Assembly (NCBI RefSeq): GCF_000787775.1
Contig: NZ_BBPM01000010.1
Span: 62,001 to 126,000, forward strand
Origin: Streptacidiphilus carbonis
GTDB taxonomy: Bacteria > Actinomycetota > Actinomycetes > Streptomycetales > Streptomycetaceae
Direction: 5' to 3'
Length of the DNA stretch: 64,000 nucleotides
Positions 17,512 to 25,929 of this stretch are shown piece after piece; position 1 is the stretch's first letter; each line of letters begins with the position of its first letter. Under the pieces are notes generated by a model. The model did no database searches. It saw only the letters and a program-made list of their open reading frames with translations, and was not told where the DNA came from. Position numbers and translations under genes: made by a program.

Positions 17512-18521
17512 TCGACCTACTGGTCGTCGGCGGTGGCCCCGCCGGACTCGCCACGGCCATCCACGCCGCCCGGGCCGGGCTCGACGTCGTGGTCGCCGAA
17601 CCGCGCCCCGCCCCGATCGACAAGGCCTGCGGCGAAGGGCTCATGCCCGGTGCCGTACACGCCCTGGCCGATCTGGGCGTCACGATCGCCGGGCACCCCG
17701 TCCAGGGCATCCGCTACCTCGACCGGCGCAGCAGCGCCGAGGCACTGTTCCAGGGCGGCCCGGGCCGGGGCGTGCGGCGCACCGAGCTGCACGCCGCGCT
17801 GGCGCGCCGCGCCCGGGAACTCGGGGTGGCGGTACTCCCGGTGCGGGTGGGCGTCGTCCGGCAGGAGCGCGCCGCAGTGTCCGCAGCCGGGATCACCGCC
17901 CGCTACCTGGCCGCCGCCGACGGCCTGCACTCGCCGATCAGGCGCCAACTCTCCCTGGACCGGCGCGACCCGAGGCCGCCCAGGTACGGGCTGCGCTGCC
18001 ACTACGCAGTCGAGCCCTGGACCGACTGCGTCGAGGTGCACTGGTCGCCCCGGGCCGAGGCCTACGTCACCCCGCTGTCTCCTGGACTGGTCGGCGTGGC
18101 GGTCCTGACCGCTGAGCGCGGCCCCTTCGAGGCCCACCTCGCGCAGTTCCCGGCCCTGGTACGCCGACTGCCCCGGACCGCCGCCACCGCGGTCCGGGGG
18201 GCCGGACCCCTGCGTCAGCTCGTCCACCGCCGTGCAGCCGGACGGGTGCTGCTGGTCGGCGACGCGGCCGGCTACACCGACGCGCTTACCGGGGAGGGGG
18301 TGTCCTTGGCGCTGGCCTCCGCCGCCGAACTGGTGCGCTGCGTCCGCGCCGACCGCCCGGAGGCGTACGAACAGGCATGGCTCCGCGTCTCACGGCGCCA
18401 TCGCCTGCTCACCGAGACCCTGCTGTGGGTACGCCGCCAACCACGACTCGCACCGGGAATCGTCCCTGCGGCAGCCCGCCTCCCCGGCGTGTTCACCGCC
18501 CTGGTCAACCAGCTCGGCTGA
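17508..18521 (+). CDS. FAD-dependent oxidoreductase/hydroxylase (SrsC-like position)
   Basis: 337 residues from GTG 17508, overlapping the methyltransferase stop in a GTGA junction. The FAD fold starts at once with DLLVVGGGPAGLATAIHAAR, continues with the CGEGLMPG loop of geranylgeranyl-reductase/hydroxylase-like flavoproteins, and ends the FAD site with VLLVGDAAGYTDALTGEGV. The frame is open upstream but that part has no domain, so the GTG is preferred. By position it should hydroxylate or oxidise the polyketide ring, giving a quinone-like product (SrsC does this in S. griseus); reduction of a prenyl chain is an alternative given the neighbouring UbiA enzyme. Confidence 0.9.
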   Translation: MIDLLVVGGGPAGLATAIHAARAGLDVVVAEPRPAPIDKACGEGLMPGAVHALADLGVTIAGHPVQGIRYLDRRSSAEALFQGGPGRGVRRTELHAALARRARELGVAVLPVRVGVVRQERAAVSAAGITARYLAAADGLHSPIRRQLSLDRRDPRPPRYGLRCHYAVEPWTDCVEVHWSPRAEAYVTPLSPGLVGVAVLTAERGPFEAHLAQFPALVRRLPRTAATAVRGAGPLRQLVHRRAAGRVLLVGDAAGYTDALTGEGVSLALASAAELVRCVRADRPEAYEQAWLRVSRRHRLLTETLLWVRRQPRLAPGIVPAAARLPGVFTALVNQLG

Positions 18522-18552
18522 CTGCCGCCACCCGGCGGCCGCATGATGCCGG

Positions 18553-18690
18553 TCAGGGATTGAGGTAGGGGTCCTCCGCCATGCGTGCGTAGGACGCGAG
18601 CGACGACGGCGAGGAGTTGATCTGCCAATGCCGTTCCTTGTCGATGTCGAACCAGACGAATGCCTTGATCAGCGGGAAAGTGCTTCTCAG
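18553..18690 (-). pseudogene. Remnant of a GH26-type glycoside hydrolase C-terminus
   Basis: A short frame reads TLRSTFPLIKAFVWFDIDK, then HWQINSSPSSLASY and MAEDPYLNP before a stop. This looks like the final strand and helix of GH26-type beta-mannanase-like proteins (family pattern KAVVWFD.NKE.DWR..SS..SL..Y...A.DPYFNP). Everything N-terminal is missing. The rest of the gap from 18522 to 18863 shows no gene. Confidence 0.5.
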
Positions 18691-18863
18691 GGTGGGGACG
18701 AGAGGGCTGCCACAAACTCGCGGACGTAGTCCACGGGCCGGCAGCACGAACGAGGCGCACCAAGTCCCGTGCGTGCGCAGTGCCGCCAGGAACAGCCACG
18801 CGCCTGCCCCGGCGTCCGAACCTTCCCACCCGTGCGGTTGCCGGGGCGTTCAGCTGAGGTAGT

Positions 18864-19133
18864 TCACCCACCCTGGTACGGACGGTCGTAGCTGGCGATC
18901 GACTCAAGAACCAGGGCGGTGAACGCCACCCACTCGTCCTCGGGGGCCCACGCCTCCCCATCGTTGGCCTGGGCGTAGAACGGACTGGGTGCCCAGGCCA
19001 ACAGAATGCGATCCTCCGTCACCTCATGGATCCAGCCGAGGAACTCCCTGCCGTCAACGAGGGCGAAGCCCACTTTGTCAGCGCGTTCAAAGCAGCCGGA
19101 GAAGTAGTCGTAGAGCGACTGGTCTTCGAACAT
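18864..19133 (-). CDS. Small hypothetical protein, 89 residues
   Basis: Acidic and aromatic protein starting MFEDQSLYDYFSGCFERAD, with a small beta-rich core (FALVDGREFLGWIHEV then DRILLAW) and a C-terminal helix. No signal peptide or membrane segment. ATG 19133 follows TACGCT by six bases, a leaderless arrangement seen elsewhere in this window; the in-frame ATG 48 bases upstream is less likely. I do not recognise a family with certainty; the shape recalls small Sm-like or immunity-type proteins. It lies between two sugar-gene remnants. Confidence 0.6.
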   Translation of the reverse strand: MFEDQSLYDYFSGCFERADKVGFALVDGREFLGWIHEVTEDRILLAWAPSPFYAQANDGEAWAPEDEWVAFTALVLESIASYDRPYQGG

Positions 19134-19264
19134 TTGACCAGCGTAGCGGTACTGATCCGGGAACCGCTGCGCGCAGCCCACCGGCGTCCTGGGCGCCGAC
19201 CAGAAGCCCGAACACTTCCAGCAACACGCCCGCCGACTGGGCTACCAACTCGCCCTGGACCGGT

Positions 19265-19396
19265 GTCCTGCGCCGGAGAGGCGTGCACCCGCGCCGCCGT
19301 CTCCGCCCCCACCCGGCCCGGACGCGAGAACACCCGGGACACCGTCGACGGCGAGTCCCCGGCGGCTTGGGCGACGTCGTAGATCGTCGGTGGCCT
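19265..19396 (-). pseudogene. Remnant of a LacI-family regulator (HTH only)
   Basis: A frame reads RPPTIYDVAQAAGDSPSTV then SRVFSRPGRVGAETAARV, which is an almost canonical LacI helix-turn-helix and hinge start; after about 44 codons the match stops and no ligand-binding domain follows. Next to the GH26 remnant, it suggests a decayed sugar-utilisation locus. The plus strand over the same bases shows no convincing gene. Confidence 0.65.
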
Positions 19397-19414
19397 GTCC
19401 GTACCCGCCGTCGT

Positions 19415-20083
19415 TCAGCCGCCCACCTTGACCAGGCCGGTCTCATAGGCCATCACGACCAGCTGGGCCCGGTCCCGGGCGCCGAGCTTCAGCATCGCCC
19501 GGTTGGCATGGGTCTTGGCGGTGACCGGGGTGACGAAGAGGCGTTCGGCGATCTCCTCGTTGGACAGCCCCAGCCCGACCAGTCCCATCACCTCGCGCTC
19601 ACGGGGCGTCAGCACGTCCAGCCGGCCAGGGTCGGCGCCCTGGCCGACGCTGGGCTGGGCCAGGAAGCGGGAGATCAGCCCCCTGGTCGCCGCCGGCGAG
19701 AGCAGCGCCTCGCCCGCGGCCACCACCCGGATGGCGTCCAGCAGTTGAGCCGGTTCGATGCCCTTGCCCAGGAAGCCGCTGGCTCCCGCCCGGAGCGCCT
19801 CCACCACGAACTCGTCCACCTCGAACGTGGTCAGCACCAGCACCCTGACCCCGGCCAGGTCCTCGTCCGCGCCGATCATCCGGGTGGCGGCGATCCCGTC
19901 GACCTCGGGCATCCGGATGTCCATCAGCACCACGTCCGCGCGTCGGCTGCGGGCCAGTTCGACGGCCTCGCGGCCGTTGGACGCCTCGCCGACCACCTCC
20001 ATGTCCGCCTCGGCGTTGATGAGCAGTTTGAAGGTGCCGCGCAGCAGCGCCTGGTCGTCCGCGAGCAGGACACGAATGGTCAT
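19415..20083 (-). CDS. NarL/FixJ-type response regulator
   Basis: 222 residues. Receiver domain residues 1-120 with phospho-acceptor Asp55 (VVLMDIRMP) and acidic pair DD9-10; LuxR-type HTH at residues about 155-215 (LTPREREVMGLVGLGLSNEE). The ATG overlaps the stop of the histidine kinase by four bases, so the two are cotranscribed. With an MMPL exporter upstream on the same strand, it probably controls that exporter in response to a membrane-active compound. Confidence 0.95.
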   Translation of the reverse strand: MTIRVLLADDQALLRGTFKLLINAEADMEVVGEASNGREAVELARSRRADVVLMDIRMPEVDGIAATRMIGADEDLAGVRVLVLTTFEVDEFVVEALRAGASGFLGKGIEPAQLLDAIRVVAAGEALLSPAATRGLISRFLAQPSVGQGADPGRLDVLTPREREVMGLVGLGLSNEEIAERLFVTPVTAKTHANRAMLKLGARDRAQLVVMAYETGLVKVGG

Positions 20084-21294
20084 CGGAGTTCTTTCGGGCC
20101 GGGAAGCACAGGAGGCACGGGAAGGTCGGGCAGAACGGGCAGCAGGGGAAGTTCGGCGCGGACCAGGAATCCGCCGTCCGGGTCGGGTCCGGCGGTCAGC
20201 GTGCCGCCGACGGTCGCGGCGCGCTCGCGCATCCCGATCAGACCATGCCCGGTACCCGGGGCGTCCACCCGCGCTGCCGGCCCCTCGTTGGCGACGGTAA
20301 CGGACAGCGCGTCGGCGCCGAAGCCGAGGGTCAGCTCGACGGTACGGCCCGGGGCGTGCTTGCGGGCGTTGGTCAGTGCCTCCTGGACGATCCGATAGAC
20401 CGTCAGATCAACTGCGGGCGCCGGTCGTCGGTGGACACCCTGCTGGTGCAGCCGGACCGGGAGCCCGGCCTTCCGGAACGAGGTGACCAGTCGGTCCAGG
20501 TCGTCCAGGCCCGGCAGCGGTTCGCGCGAGTCGGGCTGATCGTCGTTCTGCCGCAGCAGTCCGACGGTGGCGCGCAGTTCGTCCAACGCGGTGCGGCTGG
20601 TCTCCTTGATGTGGGCCAGCGCCTCGTAGGCCGCCTCGGGGTCGGTGCGCAGCAGGTGGTGCGCGACTCCGGCCTGGGCGTTGACCAGGGTGATGTGGTG
20701 GGCCACCACGTCGTGCAGCTCGCGGGCGATGCGGACCCGCTCGTCGGCGACCCGTCGCCGGGCCTCCTCCTCGCGGCTGCGCTCGGCCCGCGCCGCGCGC
20801 TCCTCCACCGCGGCCAGGTGCATCCGGCGACGGCGGATGCCGATGCCGACGGCGGCCGCCGCGACCAGCAGGTCCAGGAGGACCAGACTGGCCAGGCGGG
20901 TCTGCGTCGCCGGGGTGGTGACCGCGGCCACCACGGTGACGGCCAGGGCGGCGAGGCCGCCGGTGATCCAGGCGGTGCGCCGGGGCGTCCTGGCGGCCAT
21001 CGAGTACACCGCGACCATCGTCGCGGCGGGCACCAGCGGGCTCCCGTGGTCGAGGGCGAGGTGCAGGATGTCCAGGGCGGCGGTCGCCGCCGCCACCGGG
21101 ACCGGCCAGCGGCTGCGGAAGAGCAGCGGCGCGCAGGCGAGCGCGGTGAGCAGCACCCCACCGGCCTCCGGGGTGTGCCAGTTCCCGCCCGTCACCGCGG
21201 AGACCACCAGCGCGACCACGACCACGAGCAGCCCCGGGGCGATGTCCCCGAGCCGCACATGGTGTGCGAACCACGCCCGCACCGCGTTCACCAT
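20080..21294 (-). CDS. Sensor histidine kinase (HisKA_3, streptomycete NarX-like)
   Basis: 404 residues. Five or so membrane helices in residues 15-155 form the sensor; the dimerisation helix carries the phospho-acceptor His in ARELHDVVAHHITLVNAQ, and the ATPase has the N box EALTNARKHA and the G boxes GTGHGLIGMRER. ATG 21294 has GAGGGAG eight bases upstream and is preferred to GTG 21303. The C-terminal tail is Pro/Leu-rich. Member of an MMPL-kinase-regulator operon (81 bases after the exporter gene). Confidence 0.94.
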   Translation of the reverse strand: MVNAVRAWFAHHVRLGDIAPGLLVVVVALVVSAVTGGNWHTPEAGGVLLTALACAPLLFRSRWPVPVAAATAALDILHLALDHGSPLVPAATMVAVYSMAARTPRRTAWITGGLAALAVTVVAAVTTPATQTRLASLVLLDLLVAAAAVGIGIRRRRMHLAAVEERAARAERSREEEARRRVADERVRIARELHDVVAHHITLVNAQAGVAHHLLRTDPEAAYEALAHIKETSRTALDELRATVGLLRQNDDQPDSREPLPGLDDLDRLVTSFRKAGLPVRLHQQGVHRRPAPAVDLTVYRIVQEALTNARKHAPGRTVELTLGFGADALSVTVANEGPAARVDAPGTGHGLIGMRERAATVGGTLTAGPDPDGGFLVRAELPLLPVLPDLPVPPVLPGPKELR

Positions 21295-21384
21295 CTCTTC
21301 CACTCCCTCACCGTACGTGGCACGGACCGGGTGGTGAGGTCGGCGGACCTCTCCACCCGGTGCGCGTCGGGGTCGGCACCGCGT

Positions 21385-23589
21385 TCAGCTGCGGACGCCC
21401 GCGGTCTCCTGCCCCGGGACGGCGACCAGGGCGGCCCGGTCTGGGTCCTCGTCCACCGGGCCCTCCACCGAGAGGTTCGGCAGGGCGCGGTCCAGCCACC
21501 GCGGCAGCCACCAGTTGGCATTGCCGAACAGGTGCATGAGCGCCGGGACCAGCACCATCCGTGCCACGAAGGCGTCGAACAGCACCGCCACCGCCAAGCC
21601 CAGGCCGAACTCGGCGATCACCCGCGAGCCGCCCAGCGCGAAGGGCGTGAAGACGGAGAACATGATGCAGGCGGCTACCGCGATCACCTGGCCGGTCTCC
21701 TGCTGACCGATCCGCACCGCGCGGTGGTTGTCACCCGAGTGGGCCCACTCCTCCCGCATCCGGCTGACCAGGAACACCTGGTAGTCCATCGACAGGCCGA
21801 ACATGATGCCGACCACCAGGATCGGCACGAACGCCTCGATCGGCCCGGCCGCGCCGGCCCCCAGCAGACTCACCCCGAAGCCGTACTGGAACACCGTGGT
21901 GACCACGCCGAAGGCGACCCCGATGGTCAGCACATTCATCACCGCGCCCAGCGCCGGGACCAGCAGGCTCCGGAAGGCGACGGTCAACAGTACGAAGCCC
22001 AGCGCCACGATGATCGCCAGGAAGACCGGGATCTTGCCCAGGAGCACCGATGCGAAGTCGGCATTGGAGGCGGTCACCCCGCCGACGTAGACATGCAGGC
22101 CGGTGCCCTGCTCCGCAGGCGGGATCACGTCCTTGCGCAGGTGGTCGATCAGGTCCACGGTCTGCTGGGACTGCGGCGAGGTGGTGGGCACGACGGTCAG
22201 CACTCCCACGGTCTCGCCGGCCGTCATCGGGACCGCGGTCACGCTCGCCACGCCGGGGGTGGTCCTCAGCTCGCCGACCAGGGCGGTCAGGGCTTGCTGG
22301 TCCTGGGTGCCGGAGACCTCGGCGGCCAGCACCAGCGGGCCGTTGAAGCCGGGGCCGAAACCGTGTGCGAGCAGGTCGTAGGCCTGGCGGTTGGTGCTGC
22401 TGGTCGGCAGATTCCCGTCGTCGGCCGAGCCGAGCCGCATGGACAGGGTGGGAGCGGCGACGGCGGCCAGCACCACGATCGAGACCAGAGCCATGGACTT
22501 CGGCCTGGCCCGGACCTTGCCCGCCCAGATGCCCCAGAAGCCCACCCGCGGCGCCGCGTGCTCGGCGCCCTGCTCGGCGAGCCGCCGGCGCTGCTTGCGG
22601 CTGAGCACCCGCAGACCGAGGAAGCCCAGCAGGGCCGGCAGCAGGGTGACCGCCGCCAGCACGGTCAGCGCCACGGTGACGGCCGCGCCCAGCGCCATGC
22701 CGTTGAGCAGCGGCATCCCCAGGGTGAACATCCCAAGCAGAGCGATGATCACGGTCAGTCCGGCGAAGAGCACCGCCCGTCCGGAGGTGTTCAGCGACTT
22801 GGCGACCGACTCGCCGACGCCCATCCCGGCCATCAGGTTCTTGCGGTGCCGGTTGACGATGAACAGCGCGTAGTCGATGCCGACGCCCAGGCCGATCAGC
22901 GAGCCCAGCGAGATGGCGGTGTCGGCGATGCTTGTCACATGGCTCAGCAGCATCACGCTGATCAGGCCGGTGCCCACCCCGGCGACCGCGGTGACGATGG
23001 GCAGTGCGGCCGCCCAGGCGGAGCGGAACATCAGCAGCAGGATCACCGCGGCGATGCCGATGCCCAGAACGTCGCCGATCGGCGAAGCGGCGGGGGTGAC
23101 CGCGAAGGCCGCACCGCCGAACTGCACATCAAGGCCGTCGGCGCGCGCCCCGGCGGCGATGGACTTGACGTGGCCGGTGACGGAGTCGGCCGGCTTGGTC
23201 CCGGTGAACCTCACCGTGGCGTAGGCGGTCGTGCCGTCCTTGCTGACCTCCGCCGCGCCCTGCGCGGTGTAGGGGCTGACCACGCCGGCCACGCCGGAGG
23301 AGTGGGCGATCCCGGTCAGCGCGGTGGTCATCCGCTGCTTCACCGCGGCGTCGGTCACCTTGCCCGAGCCGGTGTGCCAGACGATGGTTCCGCTCTCCCC
23401 CGCCTCGCCGGGCGACTTCAGCCGCAGCAGGGCGGTGGCCCGGCTGGACTCGGTGTGGGAAGCAGTCGTGGTGCTGCTGAAGCTGCTGCCCAGCGAGGCC
23501 ACACCCACGGACAGGCCGGCGAACAACGCCACCCACAGCAGAACGACGACGAGTCGGCGCCGGTGGCACCAACGGGCGAATGCGGACAT
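21385..23589 (-). CDS. MMPL-family (RND superfamily) membrane exporter
   Basis: 734 residues with the duplicated MMPL layout: one membrane helix near residue 15, a soluble domain, five helices, then the repeat. Key GIDYALFIVNRHRKNL (first half) and GLSMDYQVFLVSRMREEW (second half) carry the membrane Asp-Tyr pairs used for proton coupling. ATG 23589 has GGAGG at good spacing; the frame is open further upstream but adds nothing. Such proteins export lipids or hydrophobic metabolites in actinomycetes. First gene of an operon with a two-component system. Confidence 0.95.
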   Translation of the reverse strand: MSAFARWCHRRRLVVVLLWVALFAGLSVGVASLGSSFSSTTTASHTESSRATALLRLKSPGEAGESGTIVWHTGSGKVTDAAVKQRMTTALTGIAHSSGVAGVVSPYTAQGAAEVSKDGTTAYATVRFTGTKPADSVTGHVKSIAAGARADGLDVQFGGAAFAVTPAASPIGDVLGIGIAAVILLLMFRSAWAAALPIVTAVAGVGTGLISVMLLSHVTSIADTAISLGSLIGLGVGIDYALFIVNRHRKNLMAGMGVGESVAKSLNTSGRAVLFAGLTVIIALLGMFTLGMPLLNGMALGAAVTVALTVLAAVTLLPALLGFLGLRVLSRKQRRRLAEQGAEHAAPRVGFWGIWAGKVRARPKSMALVSIVVLAAVAAPTLSMRLGSADDGNLPTSSTNRQAYDLLAHGFGPGFNGPLVLAAEVSGTQDQQALTALVGELRTTPGVASVTAVPMTAGETVGVLTVVPTTSPQSQQTVDLIDHLRKDVIPPAEQGTGLHVYVGGVTASNADFASVLLGKIPVFLAIIVALGFVLLTVAFRSLLVPALGAVMNVLTIGVAFGVVTTVFQYGFGVSLLGAGAAGPIEAFVPILVVGIMFGLSMDYQVFLVSRMREEWAHSGDNHRAVRIGQQETGQVIAVAACIMFSVFTPFALGGSRVIAEFGLGLAVAVLFDAFVARMVLVPALMHLFGNANWWLPRWLDRALPNLSVEGPVDEDPDRAALVAVPGQETAGVRS

Positions 23590-24258
23590 CGGGAGCCTCC
23601 GGGATACGAGGGACATGCGGGGCAGACTCCCCAACCCTCGCGATCCGCCGACCTCTCGTCGTTGTCCCTGCGCCGACACTTCCCCCTGCTGCACGCGCAG
23701 TACCCGCAGGCGGCAGTAGCCGCACCCGACGCAGGGGCGATTGAGTCCGGGGTCCTGCTCGCCGGAAGATCAAGTCCCGGCCACACTGCCCCTTTCGATA
23801 CCGTGGCAGCCCTCTGGCATCCGGATATGCCCTCTGGCCTCTTCTGCACGGTCCTGGGAGCCCCCGTCCCGCTTCTGGAGTCGGCTCAGTAGGTCGCCAC
23901 ACACGGTTCAGCGGCTCCAGGCCACTTCTCGGCAAGAACTTCCTCATTGAGGTTGTGCGGTACCGCCCCTACGCATGACGCGCATGCGGAAGCGCAGGCT
24001 GTCAGGTGTGCCGTGGTCGTTGAAGGCGAGGAATCGGGGCCGGGCCGCGCCCCGGACCGCCCTGGCTCAGCCCAGCGCGTCCATGAGGGCGGTGACGTAG
24101 GCATCCAGCCGCTCCTCCACAGCTCGTGTCGGGTGAGACGCCTCGCCTCGGCTGCGACCACGTCCAGCGTCGCGAAGCCATGGGCGTCTCACCACTGATC
24201 GGCGCTCACCTGGTCGCCCGTTGGGGATGGCCGCACCGCAGTGCCGGGCGGCGGATGG
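23590..24258. other. 669-base gap with decayed coding fragments
   Basis: No intact gene. On the minus strand two fragments have coding character: PRFLAFNDHGTPDSLRFRM running to a stop near 23960, family not recognised, and around 24066-24190 pieces HGFATLDVVAAEARRLTR and AVEERLDAYVTALMDALG in two frames, resembling the C-terminus of a TetR-family regulator after a frameshift. Both support gene decay downstream of the SRPBCC gene. Confidence 0.4.
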
Positions 24259-24744
24259 TCAGTGGAACTGCTTGCGGCGCAGGACGCTGTCCGGGCGCAG
24301 GTTGCCCGAGTCGTCCAGCTCGTTCAGGACCGCGGTCAGGCCTTGGGTGAGCATCTTGGTGCGGACGTTACCCAGGATCTTGGCCATCACGAAACCACCG
24401 GGGCCGGTGAAGCCGGTGTGGTCGTAGGTGAAGCGGGTTCCACTCCCCAAGGCTTCGAGCCGGTAGGCGACGTCGGTGACCGCGCCGCCGCCCTCGTCCT
24501 GCCAGGAGAAGCGCAGCAGCTCGGGCTCACGCACCTCCAGGACCGTGCAGACCACGACGCCGCTCCAGCCGGGCTTGGGCTTGGCGACGAACTTGAACCT
24601 GGCGCCGACGCTCGCCTCGAAGCCCTCCGGGCGGGCGCCGGCCCCGGTCGCGGTCCACAGCGGGACCAGCTGCGGATCGGTCACCGCACGCCACACCTGC
24701 TGCGGAGCCTGGGGGTAGTCGCGGACGATGTGGATCTCACTCAT
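24259..24744 (-). CDS. SRPBCC (AHSA1/START-like) domain protein
   Basis: 161 residues, the size of a single SRPBCC fold that encloses a hydrophobic ligand. MSEIHIVRDYPQAPQQVW then RAVTDPQLVPLW is the standard opening of AHSA1-like proteins. ATG 24744 has GAGGAG eight bases upstream, so the longer frame from 24789 is rejected. Divergent from a TetR regulator with a 109-base AT-rich gap between them, a common pair in actinomycetes; regulation by that TetR protein is inference. Ligand unknown. Confidence 0.9.
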   Translation of the reverse strand: MSEIHIVRDYPQAPQQVWRAVTDPQLVPLWTATGAGARPEGFEASVGARFKFVAKPKPGWSGVVVCTVLEVREPELLRFSWQDEGGGAVTDVAYRLEALGSGTRFTYDHTGFTGPGGFVMAKILGNVRTKMLTQGLTAVLNELDDSGNLRPDSVLRRKQFH

Positions 24745-24790
24745 GGGAGCACTCCTCTTGCGGGCTTCGAGGGAACGGAAGCGCGCCACT

Positions 24791-24853
24791 AATTACAGCA
24801 GCTAGAAAGTTATAGTAGCAGAAAAGATATTGTGGCTGGACTACAATGCAGCC
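24791..24853. promoter_or_regulatory. AT-rich divergent promoter region
   Basis: A sharp AT-rich island in a GC-rich window. TACAAT at 24842-24847 is a near-consensus -10 ending six bases before the tetR ATG, implying a leaderless transcript. The opposite strand carries TATAAC-like bases for the SRPBCC gene. Related words CAGCAGCTAG and TAGTAGCAG inside the gap may be regulator contacts, but no clean palindrome is visible. Confidence 0.6.
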
Positions 24854-25585
24854 ATGAGCATGCGCACAGTGGACTGGACGACGCTGCGCCCCAAGGGCCA
24901 GGAACCTGCGGGCGAGGGCCTGCGGGAGCGGAAGAAGCGACTGATGCGCCAACAACTGTCAGACACCGCGACCGAGATGTTCCTGGAGCGGGGATTTGAG
25001 GCGGTCCGCGTCGCCGAGGTCGCCCAAGCCTGCGGAGTCTCCGAGAAGACGGTCTTCAACTACTTCCCCACCAAGGAGTCCCTGGTCCTGGACCTGGGCG
25101 AGACCACCATGGACTCCATCCGCGCCGCCCTGGCCGACCCGGGAAGGACCCCGGTCCAGGCGGCGCAGGCGATCCTGGCGAGTGAGCTGGAGGGTGTCAC
25201 CGCCTGGCTCGCCGCCCAGAGCGACACCGCCGACGCCAAGGCCCTGCTGATGCGGTTCGGGATGCTCATCCGCTCGACCCCCTCGCTGCGGGCCTATCAG
25301 CGCGACACGTCCGACCGGCTGGTGGCCCTGGCCGCCGAGCTCCTGGCCGCCCGCACCGGCATGAACCCCGACGACCCCGAACCGCAGATCGCCGCAACCG
25401 CCCTACTGGGCCTGTGGCCCGTGCAGTTCCAGGCGCTGCGCCGACACCTGGGTCGCGACCTGTCCCCCGAGCGGCTGCACCAGGCCGTCACTGCCGACGT
25501 CGCCCGCGCAGCCCGCATCATCGACCGCGGCCTCAACGGCCTCAACGCGCGTGGCCCGGCCGGTGAAACCAGCCGGGCCACATGA
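24854..25585 (+). CDS. TetR-family transcriptional regulator
   Basis: 243 residues. N-terminal HTH at about residues 30-75 (LSDTATEMFLERGFEAVRVA then QACGVSEKTVFNYFPTKE), then an all-helical ligand-binding domain ending near residue 225. ATG 24854 is chosen over the in-frame ATG at 24830 because a TACAAT -10 box lies between them. Divergent from the SRPBCC gene, which it probably controls. Confidence 0.93.
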   Translation: MSMRTVDWTTLRPKGQEPAGEGLRERKKRLMRQQLSDTATEMFLERGFEAVRVAEVAQACGVSEKTVFNYFPTKESLVLDLGETTMDSIRAALADPGRTPVQAAQAILASELEGVTAWLAAQSDTADAKALLMRFGMLIRSTPSLRAYQRDTSDRLVALAAELLAARTGMNPDDPEPQIAATALLGLWPVQFQALRRHLGRDLSPERLHQAVTADVARAARIIDRGLNGLNARGPAGETSRAT

Positions 25586-25601
25586 GCCGATGAACATCTC
25601 G

Positions 25602-25811
25602 TCAGCCGGCGTTCTCCTGCGGGTCGGACACCTCGCTCACCACCGCGTACCGGGCAGGGGAGGTCGAGAATGTCTGGGCGCTGTATCCCTGCGGGGCATC
25701 GTCGCCGAACGGGCCCCGGGCGAACTGCGTGGCGAATGCATACCAGTCCTCGACGCTGTCCCAGCGGACGACGTTCACCAGCGGGTACTGGGCTCGCTCA
25801 TGGGTCTTCAT
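25602..25811 (-). CDS. Short antibiotic-biosynthesis-monooxygenase-like protein or fragment
   Basis: 69 residues, MKTHERAQYPLVNVVRWDS then EDWYAFATQFARGPF and PARYAVVSEV. It matches the second half of ABM-fold (ferredoxin-like) proteins, where VN(V/L)ARW and xALYxVV are conserved. The first half is missing, yet a TATAAA element lies about 40 bases upstream with TTGGTC before it, so it may still be expressed. Either a truncated gene or a genuine half-size ABM protein. Convergent with tetR, 16 bases apart. Confidence 0.45.
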   Translation of the reverse strand: MKTHERAQYPLVNVVRWDSVEDWYAFATQFARGPFGDDAPQGYSAQTFSTSPARYAVVSEVSDPQENAG

Positions 25812-25929
25812 CTCGCGGGGCGGGGACAAGATTACGTACGCAGCAACTTTATACCCACAGAATTAATTGACCAACTGCAAGCCATCTCCACCCCGAAGCG
25901 CAGTCGCGCGGGCTCAAGTCGTGTCGTCG

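Noticed and set aside
20245-23892. Plus-strand 1215-codon open frame opposite the MMPL and kinase genes
   Set aside because: Same reason: repetitive Arg/His/Gly composition, no domain, and two intact genes on the other strand.
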